This document shows, piece by piece, positions 22,358 to 35,466 of a stretch of DNA of 64,000 nt. The stretch comes from Oasisia sp. SBJ-2009 (Eukaryota; Annelida; Polychaeta; Sabellida; Siboglinidae), in assembly GCA_964017155.1 (NCBI GenBank), contig OZ024862.1, forward strand, positions 27,451,933 through 27,515,932, in the 5' to 3' direction. The notes under the pieces were generated by a model. The model worked only from the letters and a program-made list of their open reading frames with translations, was not told where the DNA came from and ran no database searches. Position 1 is the first letter of the stretch, and every line of letters begins with the position of its first letter. A program made the translations under genes and the position numbers.

Positions 22358-23213
22358 TGTAATTATATCCTATCTAGATCCGTCCATGACCCATGCACAT
22401 CTAAAGAGACGGTACCAATTTAAATGCACAACAAATCGACAACAATCGTTTTTTATTTTATGATCTCAGTCGTGGAGCAAAGCAACACAGAAGGTAAACA
22501 TGCGACAGGACAGTATGCACTGTGTCAATCAAGCGCGTTGACAAAGTATCAATAGGCGATGCCACGATGAAGTACCATTATCTACAACGAGCTGTAGACA
22601 TATCATCTAGCAGAATTATTTACACCAAATTAGTTTCACAAAACGTGGTCTAGTATTGTAATTTCATTCATATCTGAATATTCCAGCGTTACATGGTACT
22701 AGGCCATATCTGACTACGTTCTGACTTCACAACACGTCTAATGTAGCTTTTTTCTTCCCTTCTCCATAAGCTGAACTTATCACATAGATCGACGCGTGTC
22801 CCAATTCCTAGTATACGTCTCATTTGGGTTTTGTGTAACGATGGATATTACTGTCGATGCTTCCAAATTCACAGCCAGCCTGTCTGGCTAATTAATGGGT
22901 CAGTGGGTGAGTATTGTTACATAAACGTATTATGATGATATATTATACCTTAAAAACATACACCAACATGAAGTGGTTACTGAATTGAAATGGAAACAAC
23001 ATTCTAATAATGGTAATAATTACACAGCGTTGCTTTTAATAATAATGATAATAATGATGACGCTAGCAGTAGCATGCAAAACCAATAACCATTACAGCTT
23101 TAACAGAAATAATGATTATGGATAATATAAAGATCCGATCATAGGGGCTTACACCAAAATAACAGTGTTGTTGTATAAGTTTGTTTGTTCTTGTGCGTAC
23201 GTTGTTCGCAGGT

Positions 23214-23419
23214 TTATTCGCCGTTGCCTTTTGATGAAGGCTTCCCACGGCTACCAAGTTCTTTGATCAGTTCCTGCATCTTGTTTTTTGTATCACCTTT
23301 CGAAAAATTGAAGTAGAGGTTGTTGAGCACGAGAGGCCCCAGCCAGCCGTCCGCCGTGTAGTCGGGCTCAACAATCAGCGGCACGATGTCTCGCTTTAGA
23401 CTGAATGCGTATGTTGCCT
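23214..23419 (-). CDS. ARM-TIR gene, last exon: C-terminal TIR part and stop
   Basis: The acceptor TTTCAG|AGGCAAC at 23419 opens the final exon, which ends in TAA at 23214-23216. It encodes TYAFSLKRDIVPLIVEP, then DYTADGWLG and LYFNFSKGD, the strand D-E part of a TIR domain of the type with 'DGWLG...FDFS'. A basic tail (SRGKPSSKGNGE) ends the protein. Its first two bases complete a glutamate codon started in the preceding exon. By position in the C-x-x-E motif of TIR domains with NAD-cleaving activity, that glutamate is the candidate catalytic residue (number 430 of the visible 497); this is inference from the family. Confidence 0.85.
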
Positions 23420-24103
23420 CTGAAAGGATATAAAAACAACAACGTTGTGTCTGTTGAGTATACATTTAGCTGAAAGCAATGCTAGTGAAAATATTCCACA
23501 GGAATTTGGCGCAAAGGTACAAGATCCATTATTCTTTTCTGAACATTACACAACTGCTATTGTTGGTATTTCTTGGTTAACAGTTACTCCATTGACCACA
23601 CATATATACGTACGTACGTACGTACGTACATACTAATACGCACGTACACATGCATGTTTGTTTATATTTTTGCAGAGGTTCCTATTTTAACCGTGTCATA
23701 TATCTTAATGGGAATCTGCATTAAAAATAAATGTAAGCATCCAACGTGTTTACATTCAATGCTTCCTCCTGTAAGAAGCTTCGATAATTTCGCTCACATT
23801 TACTTGTCCCTAAAGTCAATACCAATATTGGGACTATGTGATTTCTTTCTGTATCTGCACATACTCTTTTGAATGTTTCCTTCTTCTGATAGATCACTTG
23901 ATGGTATTGTCAAATTATGTTGTCACTTAAAAAAACATATACTTTTATAGAGTGGGTTATCCACCATATTTCCTGGCATAATAATCCACCTGTTGACAAC
24001 CAGAACTGTTTACTAACTGAGAGATTGATTAATCCTTTTGTACTGATACACCAGGGGCTTGGTTTCTAAGGATTTAGGCGCAACAGAAGCTACTATTATT
24101 ACA

Positions 24104-24390
<287 letters not shown>

Positions 24391-24688
24391 ACCAAACCTC
24401 AAGTTGCCTAGACTCATTCTAAGCATAATTGACTCGGCGAAACACCTGTTAGTAATAGGTTAGTAACCGATAGTCTCACTGTAACAAGTATATTTCACAC
24501 GCTCTCGCCACTGTTTCAACAACCACCCAAACAGACGACCAAACGTTGAAGTTAGTGAACAAACGGTTACTTTATGTTTCCAACCTGGGTGAAACTAGAA
24601 TATTGGGACAATTGACTAGTGGCCTAAATAATGCGAGCGTCTGGTAAATGAAGTAAAAGTCATTGTTGTTTCAAAAACGGACTTATTC

Positions 24689-24697
<9 letters not shown>

Positions 24698-24766
<69 letters not shown>
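24698..24766. repeat. (GT)n/(TA)n array
   Basis: Short gt run followed by about 31 TA units, intronic. Confidence 0.95.
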
Positions 24767-24769
<3 letters not shown>

Positions 24770-24918
24770 ACTTTGAATATAAGATTAAACATAACACTCC
24801 AATTCACATTTTTTATTTGAAAGTAGGGTTAGTTTTGAACAGACCTTCTACCAACTGCGGAGCTGAGAAGTGGCAAGATAACTACATGGACACTCACCAC
24901 ACCTGACTCGTCACTCAC

Positions 24919-25020
24919 CACTTTTACAACTAAGGCTGTCCTTGTACTTCTGAGATGCAGCAATTACCACGACGCAGGCATCCTCCACGGCCGCAGCCAT
25001 CGCATCCAGTGGCGCCTTCG
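24919..25020 (-). CDS. ARM-TIR gene exon: TIR middle
   Basis: Acceptor TTGCAG|CGAAGG at 25020 and donor AGTG|GTGAGT at 24919 bound a 102-base exon of phase 1-1. It encodes KAPLDAMAAAVEDACVVVIA, then ASQKYKDSLSCKS. This is helix B through strand C of a TIR domain, where relatives have '(S/T)LDAMAEAVE.A.VV...S.KYK.S..C..E'. The conserved Cys precedes the putative catalytic Glu by the expected spacing. No stops. Confidence 0.85.
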
Positions 25021-25159
25021 CTGCAACAAAGCATCAGCAACACATGAAATTTGGGAAATAGATTATCATAATATGGTAATATGGTAAATGTATGATGTCA
25101 GACGTTTGCATTTCTGTAATACAACGTTCTAAAACTGGTTTTGCCAGACAGACCGGATT

Positions 25160-25873
<714 letters not shown>

Positions 25874-26244
25874 GTGGCCAAAACAATGATTTTTGAAATC
25901 AACAACGCATATGGGCTAAAAAGGGAGGTTGGGTTGATTCGGTTCATTTGGCCCAAGAATCATGTTTCAACGATTGGGATGATTTGGTCCATGGGCCGAC
26001 CCCTTTTGGGGCCGAATGGTCCGCCTCCCAAGTAGGTACTATACGCTACAACGTAATATCAACAACTCGTGGTGTACACTCAACATCAGCTCCCTTTTGA
26101 ATCGTTACATTCGCAGTACTCCAGGACATAAATGGTTCCTTCAGTTTAAAAACGCATTGCGCGACACAGTCACAACAAATAAATGATTAGTATTGTTAAA
26201 CATGTAGTCAAAACGTTGTTTCAAATTGTGTAATTTTTACTCAC

Positions 26245-26373
26245 ACATATCATCGATGTCCATCCACACTTTGTAGCCGGATTCTTTTAGTTTGTCCCGG
26301 ATTACCTTCATCAGCTCCTGACAGTCCCACTGGTAGCTTAACATGATGTGCTTGCTGCAATCATGAAGACTTG
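26245..26373 (-). CDS. ARM-TIR gene exon: start of TIR domain
   Basis: Acceptor TTTCAG|CAAGTC at 26373 and donor ATATGT|GTGAGT at 26245, phase 1-1, 129 bases. It encodes CSKHIMLSYQWDCQELMKVI, then RDKLKESGYKVWMDIDDM. HIMLSYQWD is TIR box 1 (strand A) and GYKVWMDIDDM is strand B with the BB-loop region. TIR domains act in immune signalling as adaptors or NAD+-cleaving enzymes; which applies here is not known. Frame and phase join exactly to the exons on either side. Confidence 0.88.
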
Positions 26374-26913
26374 CTGAAACCGAGAAAAGAAGCTATTAAT
26401 GGATTGCATAAGTACACAGAAAGAATGAAGACATCCAATATCTGATAAAACACCCCCAAAATGGACAGCCAAAAATAAGCGGAAAATGGAGCGTTTTAAG
26501 TTAAAATTCATTTGTGTCAAACAGTTGAGAATTAAATAAATAAAACAACCGTGATACGAAATATAGTAAGAAACCGAAATCGAGGTAGAGACAGCTTAAA
26601 ACGTAGGAGACGGACTCCAGCGTTGTAAATCATGACTATTTGAAACTAAAACCTTGCGATCATTTTTCAAATAAATTCCTGGTTAGCATACAAAGCAAAA
26701 TTAATGTTTCAAAATAGTATATACCATGCGCGGGTGTAGGAGTCTTGGTAGGCACATGCCTCAAGACCTTTGGAATTTAGACGTATTTACTATTAGCCCT
26801 GCGCTAGACTCGCGTGCCAGATTGACTTTCTGAACGTTGCCGCGAAACATCACAGTCTCCAGTCTTCCGATTTCAGGATCCGACGTCAACGGAGTTACCT
26901 ACTGCAGCTCCGG

Positions 26914-29170
26914 TGTAGCGCTTACGTTTTTCCGGCGTTAAATCCTTTCCGATTGACGTTTCTGCGCATGCGCGAGTCAGATACGACCTTGGTTGCTATG
27001 CGGGATGTTTACTTTTCCCACCCCGCGGCACCCACCGTTAAAACCGTTCCGATTGACGTTTCTGCGCATGCGCGTGTCAACTATTTTGTTAACCGGCGAA
27101 AGTTTGTAGTTTCTGAGATGTTTTACAGATATCTGAGACATTATATGAGCAGTGGCGTGCACCACCCGGCAGTAGCCAAGCATGACAATGTCCAGTGAAG
27201 GGTACGCTCAGCAGCGCTGAAGCATACTTTAAAAGGTGTGTTCAAAAAGGCTAAATTCGAGTCGACCCAGTCAGTGGCAGTGCTGACTCAGCCTCTCAGC
27301 CTCAGGAGCAGAGTCCAGTTATCAGTAATAAGATTATCGACAGCGTCAAACGTTCTTCACAAATACTAATAATTATTATATTAAGTAACATTGTCATTGG
27401 CATCGGAATATAAGTATAGGGTTGCATTAATTAAGTCGTTTATATAGAGTAGAAATGATACAGTAACGATAGGAGTGAGCCCTGCATCAGTGCATGATCG
27501 TGTGTGTTTTCAATATCTTTAACTTTATTTCAGATTGTCATAGACATAGTACATACAGATGTCCACATAAACATTAAAAAAATACAAGTGACTAGAAAAA
27601 TATAAAAGTATTGCACATGGTAAATAGAGAAAAAAAACATTGCACAATGGTACATTCAAACAAAAACTATTATGTATATACAACATTTTGATCCAATGTC
27701 GTCTTATCCTGGATTGCCATTTTATTTATATCACTGTTGATAATTGCAGTTACCAACTTAGTATTACTTATCAAGTCTCCGCATGAATTTATATACAAGG
27801 TTTCTAATTACAGCTTTACTATCTGGTACATGGTATTCTACAAACATGGTGGAGGCACTGCAATATTTAGGCTGATTTAGCAATAAGCGAAACACATTAT
27901 TGTAAGCCACATGAAGATTATGTATACTTGCTACTGTGTAATTCCACCACAGCTGAGCAGTATATATGGGAGAGCAGAAAGTTCTAAGCAAAGTCAGCTT
28001 CACTTAATTCAGTGGAACACATGTAAAATTTCCGCAATAGCATATTACCCCTAGCATATAGTTGTCGGCATTGCCGCATTGGCGTAAGACATCTTTGTCA
28101 TCACGTAATGTATTAGAAATAAAGTGACCCAAATATTTCACATTATCCACTTCCTGGATTGTTTTACCATTAATCTTAAATGATGGAACTTCAATATTTT
28201 TCTTATATTTACTTTTAAAATATTAACACAGCATTGTTCTTGGAGTTGTACTTGATATCATGATTTAACCCATAGAGTCCACATACCTGCATCAGTTCAG
28301 ACAGTCTTGATACAGATGGGGACAGAATTACCAAGTCATCAGCATACATAAGATGGTTGATAGTTGTACTACATATTACACACCTTGTGTTACATTTGTT
28401 TAAAGCTATGGTTAAATCATCCATATATATATATATATATTAAAAAGGTGTGGTGAGAGTATACCACTTTGCCTGACACCATTTGCAACATAAAAATGTT
28501 CCAACAATTTGCCTGACCATCTTATACACATAGTCTGATTCGAATACCAATATATAAGCAGTCTAACAATATATCCAGACACTCCCCTGTCAATCAACTT
28601 TTGAAATAAGATAGAATGTTTCACTCTGTCAAAGGATTTAGAAGCATCTAAAAACATGTAAACATAGACCCATCTAGACTCCTATGCCTGTCAATAACTT
28701 CCTTTAAGACATAAATACACAAGTCTGTCCCGTGTTTTTTCTTAAATCTAAACTGATTGGACATTGTTGACCGCGTAACTGACATTCTGTCTAACAATAT
28801 GTTTTCAATTTTTTTTGACACAATACTAGCTAATGCAATAGGTCTATAATTGTCTTTGCTGTTAATCTTGCTACATTTATCTTTGATAATAGGAACCAGC
28901 ACAACAGATAACAAAGAACTAGGTAAAAATCCATGTACAAAAAAACCAGTTATACACATAGCAAGTAAAGGCACAATGCGCTTATCACAATATTTATGGT
29001 GTTCAGCATATACACAAACCATACCATAAGTCTTATTTATATCTAGGCATTTAATAGCATTTTCAACTTCGCTAATTTCCACAACTATGTCATTTGTATA
29101 TTTGGAATCACATTTGATCTGTTGAATGTCTATATCCCTAATACAATTAAAAAGCTCTTTAAAATGAGAC
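26914..29170 (-). mobile_element. LINE copy, left arm of a head-to-head pair
   Basis: The minus strand reads from 29140 down: EISEVENAIKCLDINKT, DNYRPIALASIVSK, MFLDASKSFDRVKH, GVRQSGILSPHLFN and HLMYADDLVILSPS, all reverse-transcriptase blocks including the YADD catalytic motif. The C-terminal region YCSASTMFVEYHVPDS follows at 27764-27850, then the 3' untranslated region. Frames are broken near 28650 and 28430, the latter by a (TA)n expansion inside the codons before the DDL block. It lacks the N-terminal endonuclease. Clade not assigned. It sits in the large intron between the TIR start exon and the last ARM exon. Confidence 0.85.
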
Positions 29171-29242
29171 CGCCATTTACCTGTAAACCTTTACCTAATA
29201 GTGTTGAGGATGTTAGTGGTATTTTTGAAATAACTGAATTAT
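29171..29242. other. Spacer at the centre of the LINE palindrome
   Basis: About 72 bases separate the two arms. The innermost paired bases are gcggtctcattttaaagagc (complement of about 29151-29170) and gcggcctaattttaaacagc (from about 29243). Confidence 0.75.
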
Positions 29243-31228
29243 GGCGGCCTAATTTTAAACAGCTTTTTAATTGTATTAGGGATATAGACATTCAACAGAT
29301 CAAATGTGATTCCAAATATACAAATGACATACCCCGGTAGTTGTGGAAATTAGCGAAGTTGAAAATGCCATTAAATGCCTAGATATAAATAAGACTGATG
29401 GTATGGATGGTGTATATGCTGAACACCTTAAACATTGTGATAAGCGCATTGTGCCTTTACTTGCTATGTGTATAACTGGTTTTTTTGTACATGGATTTTT
29501 ACCTAGTTCTTTGTTATCTGTTGTATATGTTGTGCTGGTTCCTATTATCAAAGATAAATGTAGCAAGATTAACAGCAAAGACAATTATAGACCTATTGCA
29601 TTAGCTAGTATTGTGTCAAAACAATTTGAAAACATATTGTTAGACAGAATGTCAGTTACGCGGTCAACAATGTCCAATCAGTTTGGATTTGAGAAAAAAA
29701 CACAGGACAGACTTGTGTATTTATGTCTTAAAGGAAGTTATTGACAGGCATAGGAGTCTCTATGTTTACATGTTTTTAGATGTGTCTAAAGCCTTTGACA
29801 GAGTGAAACATTCTATCTTATTTCAAAAGTTGATTGACAGGGGAGTGCCTAGATATATTGTTAGACTGCTTATATATTGGTATTCGAATCAGACTATGTG
29901 TATAAGATGGTCAGGCAAATTGTCGGAACAATTTGGTGTTACAAATGGTGTCAGGCAAGGTGGTATACTCTCACCACACCTTTTTAATATATATATATAT
30001 GGATGATTTAACCATAGCTTTAAACAAATGTAACACAAGGTGTGTAATATGTAGTACAACTATCAACCATCTTATGTATGCTGATGACTTGGTAATTCTG
30101 TTCCCGTCTGTATCAAGACTGTCTGAACTGATGCAGGTATGTGGATGCTATGGGTTAAATCATGATATCAAGTACAACTCCAAGAAAAGTGCTGTGTTAA
30201 TATTTAAAAGTAACTAATAAAATTATATGAACAATGTTGATGTTCCATCATTTAAGATTAATGGTGAAACAATCCAGGAAGTGGATAATTTGAAATATTT
30301 GGGTCACTTTATTTCTAAGACATTACATGATGACAAAGATATCTTACGCCAATGCCGACAACTATATGCTAGGGGTAATATACTATTGCGGAAATTTTAC
30401 ATGTGTTCCACTGAAGTGAAGCTGACTTTGCTTAGAACTTTCTGCTCTCCCATGTATACTGCTCAGCTGTGGTGGAATTACACAGTAGCAAGTATACATA
30501 ATCTTCATGTGGCTTACAATAATGTATTTCGCTTATTGCTGAATCAGCCTAAATATTGCAGTGCCTCCACCATGTTTGTAGAATACCATGTACCAGATAG
30601 TTAAGTTGTAATTAGAAACCTTGTATATAAATTCATGCGGAGACTTGATGCTCTTATAATAAGTTGGTAATTGCAATTATCAACAGTGATATAAAATGGC
30701 AATCCAGGATAAGACGACATTGGATCAACATGTTGTATATACATAATAGTTTTTGATTTAATGTACCAGTCTGGAATGTACCATTGTGCAATGTTTTTTT
30801 CTCTATTTACCATGTGCAATACTTTTATATTTTTCTATAGTCACTTGTTTTTTTAGTGTTTATGTGGACATCTGTATGTACTATGACAATCTGAAATAAA
30901 GATACTGAAAACACACACGACCATGCACTGGGGCAGGGCTCACTCCTATCATTGCTGTATAATTTCTACTCTACATAAACGACTTAGTTAATGCAACCTA
31001 ATAGTTATATTCCGATGCAAATGACGTTACTTAATATAATAATTAGTATTATTTGTGATGAACGTTTGACGATGTCGAGTCAGCACTGCCACTGACTGAG
31101 TCGACTCGAATTTAGCCTGTTTGAACACACTTTTTAAAGTATGCTTCAGCGCTGCTGAGTGTACCCTTCTCTGGACATTGTCATGCTTGGCTACAGCTGG
31201 ATGGCCACTGCTGATATAATGTCTCAGA
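29243..31228 (+). mobile_element. LINE copy, right arm of a head-to-head pair
   Basis: Near mirror image of 27130-29170. It carries the same reverse-transcriptase blocks, with MFLDVSKAFDRVKH, GVRQGGILSPHLFN and YADDLVILFPS. It also has the same (TA)n expansion before the DDL block. Frames break at about 29744, 30006 and 30217. The 3' region runs to 31228, where a MITE follows. The right arm lacks the last ~215 bases of the 3' end present in the left arm. Confidence 0.85.
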
Positions 31229-31235
31229 TTATACA

Positions 31236-31501
31236 ATGTTCAAGATCACATCACATAATGACTAAAAATAAACCTATATGCAACCAATCATGCATGCGTA
31301 TTTTTCAAAAAGTAAATAAACAGTTTCAATTTTAGCCGTAAATAAATAACATAAGACACTTTAAAACAAATTGGCAATACATTTTTGTGGAATCGTGAAA
31401 TCTAACCACTTTAATGCATATTGCAGTTTAAAAAATATGCATGCATGATTGGTTGCATATATGTTTATTTTTAGTCATTATGTGATGTGATCTTGAACAT
31501 T
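31236..31501. mobile_element. 266-bp MITE with ~70-bp inverted ends
   Basis: The left end atgttcaagatcacatcaca continues for ~70 bases and is matched in complement at 31430-31500. TTATACA lies immediately outside both ends (31229-31235 and 31502-31508), extended by A or G, consistent with a 7-8 bp target duplication of the hAT kind. No coding capacity. Confidence 0.8.
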
Positions 31502-32496
31502 TTATACAGACGATCTATGTACAATTATTTTGCTTTAAGAGGAATGTTTTAATTTTTTTATCCCAAGAATTCATTGATTTTTTATATACAGCATGTATTT
31601 CAATTTAGCCACAGCCACGCAAGATAGATTGGATTTTGGATTATTTTTACAATAAATTGTTATTGAATGAGGATTAATTGTGTGTCTACTGTGCTTCAAC
31701 AATGAACTAGGCAACAGTGTTTGCTTAATCAATCCAGTTCAGAGGTAATGGCGGCCACATGAGTTATACCACAAAGAATTGTACTGGGTCCAGTTATGTT
31801 CATATTATACTTAAAGGCCAGTATTAAAACAATAAAATTATGTGCTATTTATAGAGGACATCAATATGTTTCACTTACACACAACTGCTACAGGCTTATT
31901 CAAGAAGTAAATTCAGAATACAATAAAATATCAGTATGGATTCATTTCAACAAAACATCACTGAACATAACTAACATTATCTTTTCACATTTACTCCTGA
32001 AGGTAAGACGATGATCATGATGTTATTTTAATAAATGTAACAAATATATATCATGTTACTTCAGTAAAGTCTGTAATTATTTAAACGTAGACTAGAGGAA
32101 ACTGGTCAGTATAATATAAAGATTGTTAATGTATAAGTCATTATTTTCCTCATGTGTACGCGTTAAATGCATATTTAAGCCACTTATCACACAACAAATT
32201 ACAAAACTTTGTTATGCCAATTAAACTTGGTGCAACTATTTAATTATCCATCCAATTAATATTAATATTAAGGATAAATAAACAATACAGCTTTGTATAC
32301 GAAGCAATAACTACTATATTTTTATTTACTAAAGATGTAGCAGTAAATCCTAGCACAATCAATCGTAACCAGTGACAGCGCTTTGTTATCCGCTGTCACT
32401 GGTCCAATTAGTCCGTGCTATAACGCTCAAACTCCCAAATACACGTGAGCAACAACCAGCGTAGCTAGCTAGCGCTGTCGCGCGCGCCTCTAGATG

Positions 32497-32653
32497 CGCG
32501 CATGCGCAGAAACGTCAATCGGAACGTTTTTAACGACCGGAAAAATGTAAGCGCGACCATCGTAGGTAGCGCTTACGTTTATCCCCTAGATACGCGCATG
32601 CGCAGAAACGTCAATCGGAAAGGTTTTAACGATCGGAAAAATGTAAGCGCGAC
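32497..32653 (-). repeat. Two tandem copies of the 61-bp transposon terminal motif
   Basis: Copies at 32497-32557 and 32593-32653 both run from cgcgcatgcgcagaaacgtc to gtaagcgcgac. They are the complement of the end of the 4.3-kb MITE. Direct tandem orientation means they are not a single intact element. Confidence 0.8.
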
Positions 32654-32875
32654 ACCGGCTCAATGCTGTCGCACTCCTCCCACGTCATCCAACATTGCGA
32701 TAAAGGATGCAACGAGACCGGAGAGCACAGATCGTGCCCCTAGACTACCAACTCGGGTGCAAATGGAGGTTTACCCCTCCCCCCGCCGACTTCCCTCTCT
32801 ACAACTGCCCCTATATATTGATATTATACGAGCTTGATACTTTAGATTGGATACCATAAGTATATACACCTGTAC

Positions 32876-32995
32876 CTTGTTTTCCTACGGCGGCTTTTTC
32901 AGTTGCTTTCTTCTTGTATTTCCCCAGCTTCCAGAGGGCGCCACTAGCTTGTTTGCTCACTTCTTTATCATCACTCGACGCCAGTTTCCGTAAGG
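32876..32995 (-). CDS. ARM-TIR gene exon: last ARM repeat and linker
   Basis: Acceptor GTTCGTAG|CCTTACGG at 32995, donor ACAAG|GTACAG at 32876, 120 bases. Together with the last base of the previous exon it reads ALRKLASSDDKEVSKQASGA, then LWKLGKYKKKATEKAAVGKQ. The pattern ALRKLA...V.KQA.GALW.L is a typical armadillo-repeat helix 2-3. The lysine-rich stretch after it is the linker to the TIR domain. Confidence 0.85.
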
Positions 32996-33366
32996 CTACG
33001 AACAGTGCATGCGGAAAAACACTATAACACGTTATTTTGTATGCAGTGTTCATATTATAAACATGACAATATTGCACAAAAGTTTATAACATGTTTGGTG
33101 TAAATATTTACTTATAATCGCTCATGTCATAAAAACAGTGTCATGAATACGTTGTTGAACTGGCTCGTTTCACAATTCTAATCACATAATAGTAAAATAC
33201 ACTACACTCTTGTAAACATGTTGTCATATCAATTTACTTTGGAAAATCTTATCTAAACAAGTAGCGCATTTTATTTAATCAAGATTGTTAGGTATCCAAG
33301 AAACTATAAAAGGAGAACATATTTAAATAGAAATGTTTCTAAAACACCAAATATATGAATGCTGAC

Positions 33367-33553
33367 CCTCGATACATCCGGGTTCCTGGGAGATTAAGTC
33401 CTTGCATGTGAATGCGAACCGCCATATTCCATGGGCAGCGAGCTTCTTTTCTCTCGGGCTGCCGATGGTGAGCAGCTCCGTGTACAGAGGCAGCGCCTTC
33501 AAACGCACAATGCGTTCTGCGTTTGAGTCGTTGTTCGCGAGCTTGTTCAACCC
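33367..33553 (-). CDS. ARM-TIR gene exon: ARM repeats
   Basis: Acceptor AAATAG|GGGTTG at 33553, donor CGAGG|GTCAGC at 33367, 187 bases, phase 0 to 1. It encodes GLNKLANNDSNAERIVRLKA, LPLYTELLTIG and EKKLAAHGIWRFAF. These are armadillo helices with the usual 'N...I...GALP.L..LL' and 'A..ALW.LA' spacing, slightly diverged. The donor is acceptable but not strong. Confidence 0.85.
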
Positions 33554-33812
33554 CTATTTACAAGGGACATTAATTTATATTTCTTATAAGGAGTAGTTTT
33601 CTGAAGATGCATTTGCTTAGCCTTTATTGATCTTTTTTGAGCGAATATACTAGATTAATGGGTTAATATTTTTAATGATTTTATTACCCACCGCGTGTTG
33701 TGAGCGTAATAATGCACAACACATGAAAATTGTGATTATTGGTAATAATAAAGTTATTTGTATTCGTGTTATATTTGCAATTTGTTTTAACGACAACGTA
33801 AATCAACTTTGC

Positions 33813-33872
33813 CTGTAGTAATTCATCTGTACGAAATCCGTGAGGGCTGGACCCCGGCTTCACATTATACAC
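33813..33872 (-). CDS. ARM-TIR gene micro-exon with GC donor
   Basis: A 60-base exon between acceptor TTTTACAG|GTGTAT (33872) and donor CTACAG|GCAAAG (33813). It encodes 20 residues ending GFRTDELLQ. Joined in phase 0 to the next exon it gives GFRTDELLQGLNKLANND, the pattern seen in related ARM-TIR proteins where a 'GFSADEL' block precedes the GLNKLA repeat. The donor is GC instead of GT, a known minor class. Length, phase and family pattern all support it; only the unusual donor argues against. Confidence 0.65.
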
Positions 33873-33912
33873 CTGTAAAATACAAATGGACATGCGTAAT
33901 TAGTTCATTGCG

Positions 33913-34577
<665 letters not shown>

Positions 34578-34859
34578 AAACATATCAATACAATAAATTA
34601 CAACTCAGTATCATGCGGTAGAACTTAGGGAACGACACATATTGTTTTATGCAAATATAACAACACCGAGAATATTATCCTTACTAGTGACAGGTTATAT
34701 TTACTGCCGACGAGGATTTACAAGGAAGTTCCCGTTAACCCAGTTGATTATCAGAGGCGCTGACAGTTGTAGGAAACTTGACATTGAGCGACCAAAGACG
34801 ATTTTGTGTGGGACGCCGTTATGCGGCGTTGAGCTGATGCAGCACGTGAGCAAGCCAGA

Positions 34860-35355
34860 CGAGATGGCGGGTCTGATCGGGACGTTGGGAAAGTTTGACC
34901 AAAAACAGAGGCGGTGTCGTGTTATGAGGAACGTTTGCTGTTGTATTTGAAGGCAAATAACATTGCGAATGACAACGCGGACAGGCGCATAGCGATATCA
35001 CTAAGTTAAGAGGGAAGGGACATCAGCTACAGTCCGAGTTATGTAGCCCTGACAAGGCGGCTAGCAACACGTTAGACCAACTGTTGAAGAAGATGAAGAA
35101 TAATTTTGAACCAGTGCCAAATGAGACGGCTGAATCATTTAAATTCTGGACACGGGTACAGAAGGATGACGAAAGCATCACTGACTACAGTTTGGCAATT
35201 AAGAAATTGACTGTCCATGCATATTTCCGTGACCTTAACCGCTGGTTGCGTGACAGGTTTGTGACGGGACTAAATCGCAGACACGCAGCAGTTCAGGAGA
35301 AACTCAGCAATAGGACTAATCTAACTTTCGAGCGGGCGGTGGAAGTTGTGTAAAT
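34860..35355 (+). pseudogene. Gypsy gag, frameshifted
   Basis: Fragments GTLGKFDQK (34880) and FKFWTRVQKDDESITDY with FVTGLNRRHAAVQEKL (35084-35355) match the gag capsid pattern of Gypsy elements ('F..R.Q...ESI.DY...L..L...C.F'). Reading passes through at least two frameshifts and ends in a stop after the last fragment. Confidence 0.65.
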
Positions 35356-35466
35356 ATGACGATGGTAAAGGAACACGCACGGCAGTTTCATCCGCCAGGC
35401 CGCCCAGGCGCATCTTCCAGTGACTGAGTGAGAACGTTAACCGAGTGAGATTCGCCTCAAAACAGA

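Larger units (their letters stand above)
20976..22990 (-). repeat. Uninterrupted copy of the 1-3450 segment, reverse orientation
   Basis: Landmarks of 1-1616 and 2703-3450 occur here in reverse order and complement, without the LINE fragment that splits the other copy. It keeps the continuity with the ZDHHC-like exon, so this copy shows the ancestral layout. Confidence 0.75.
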
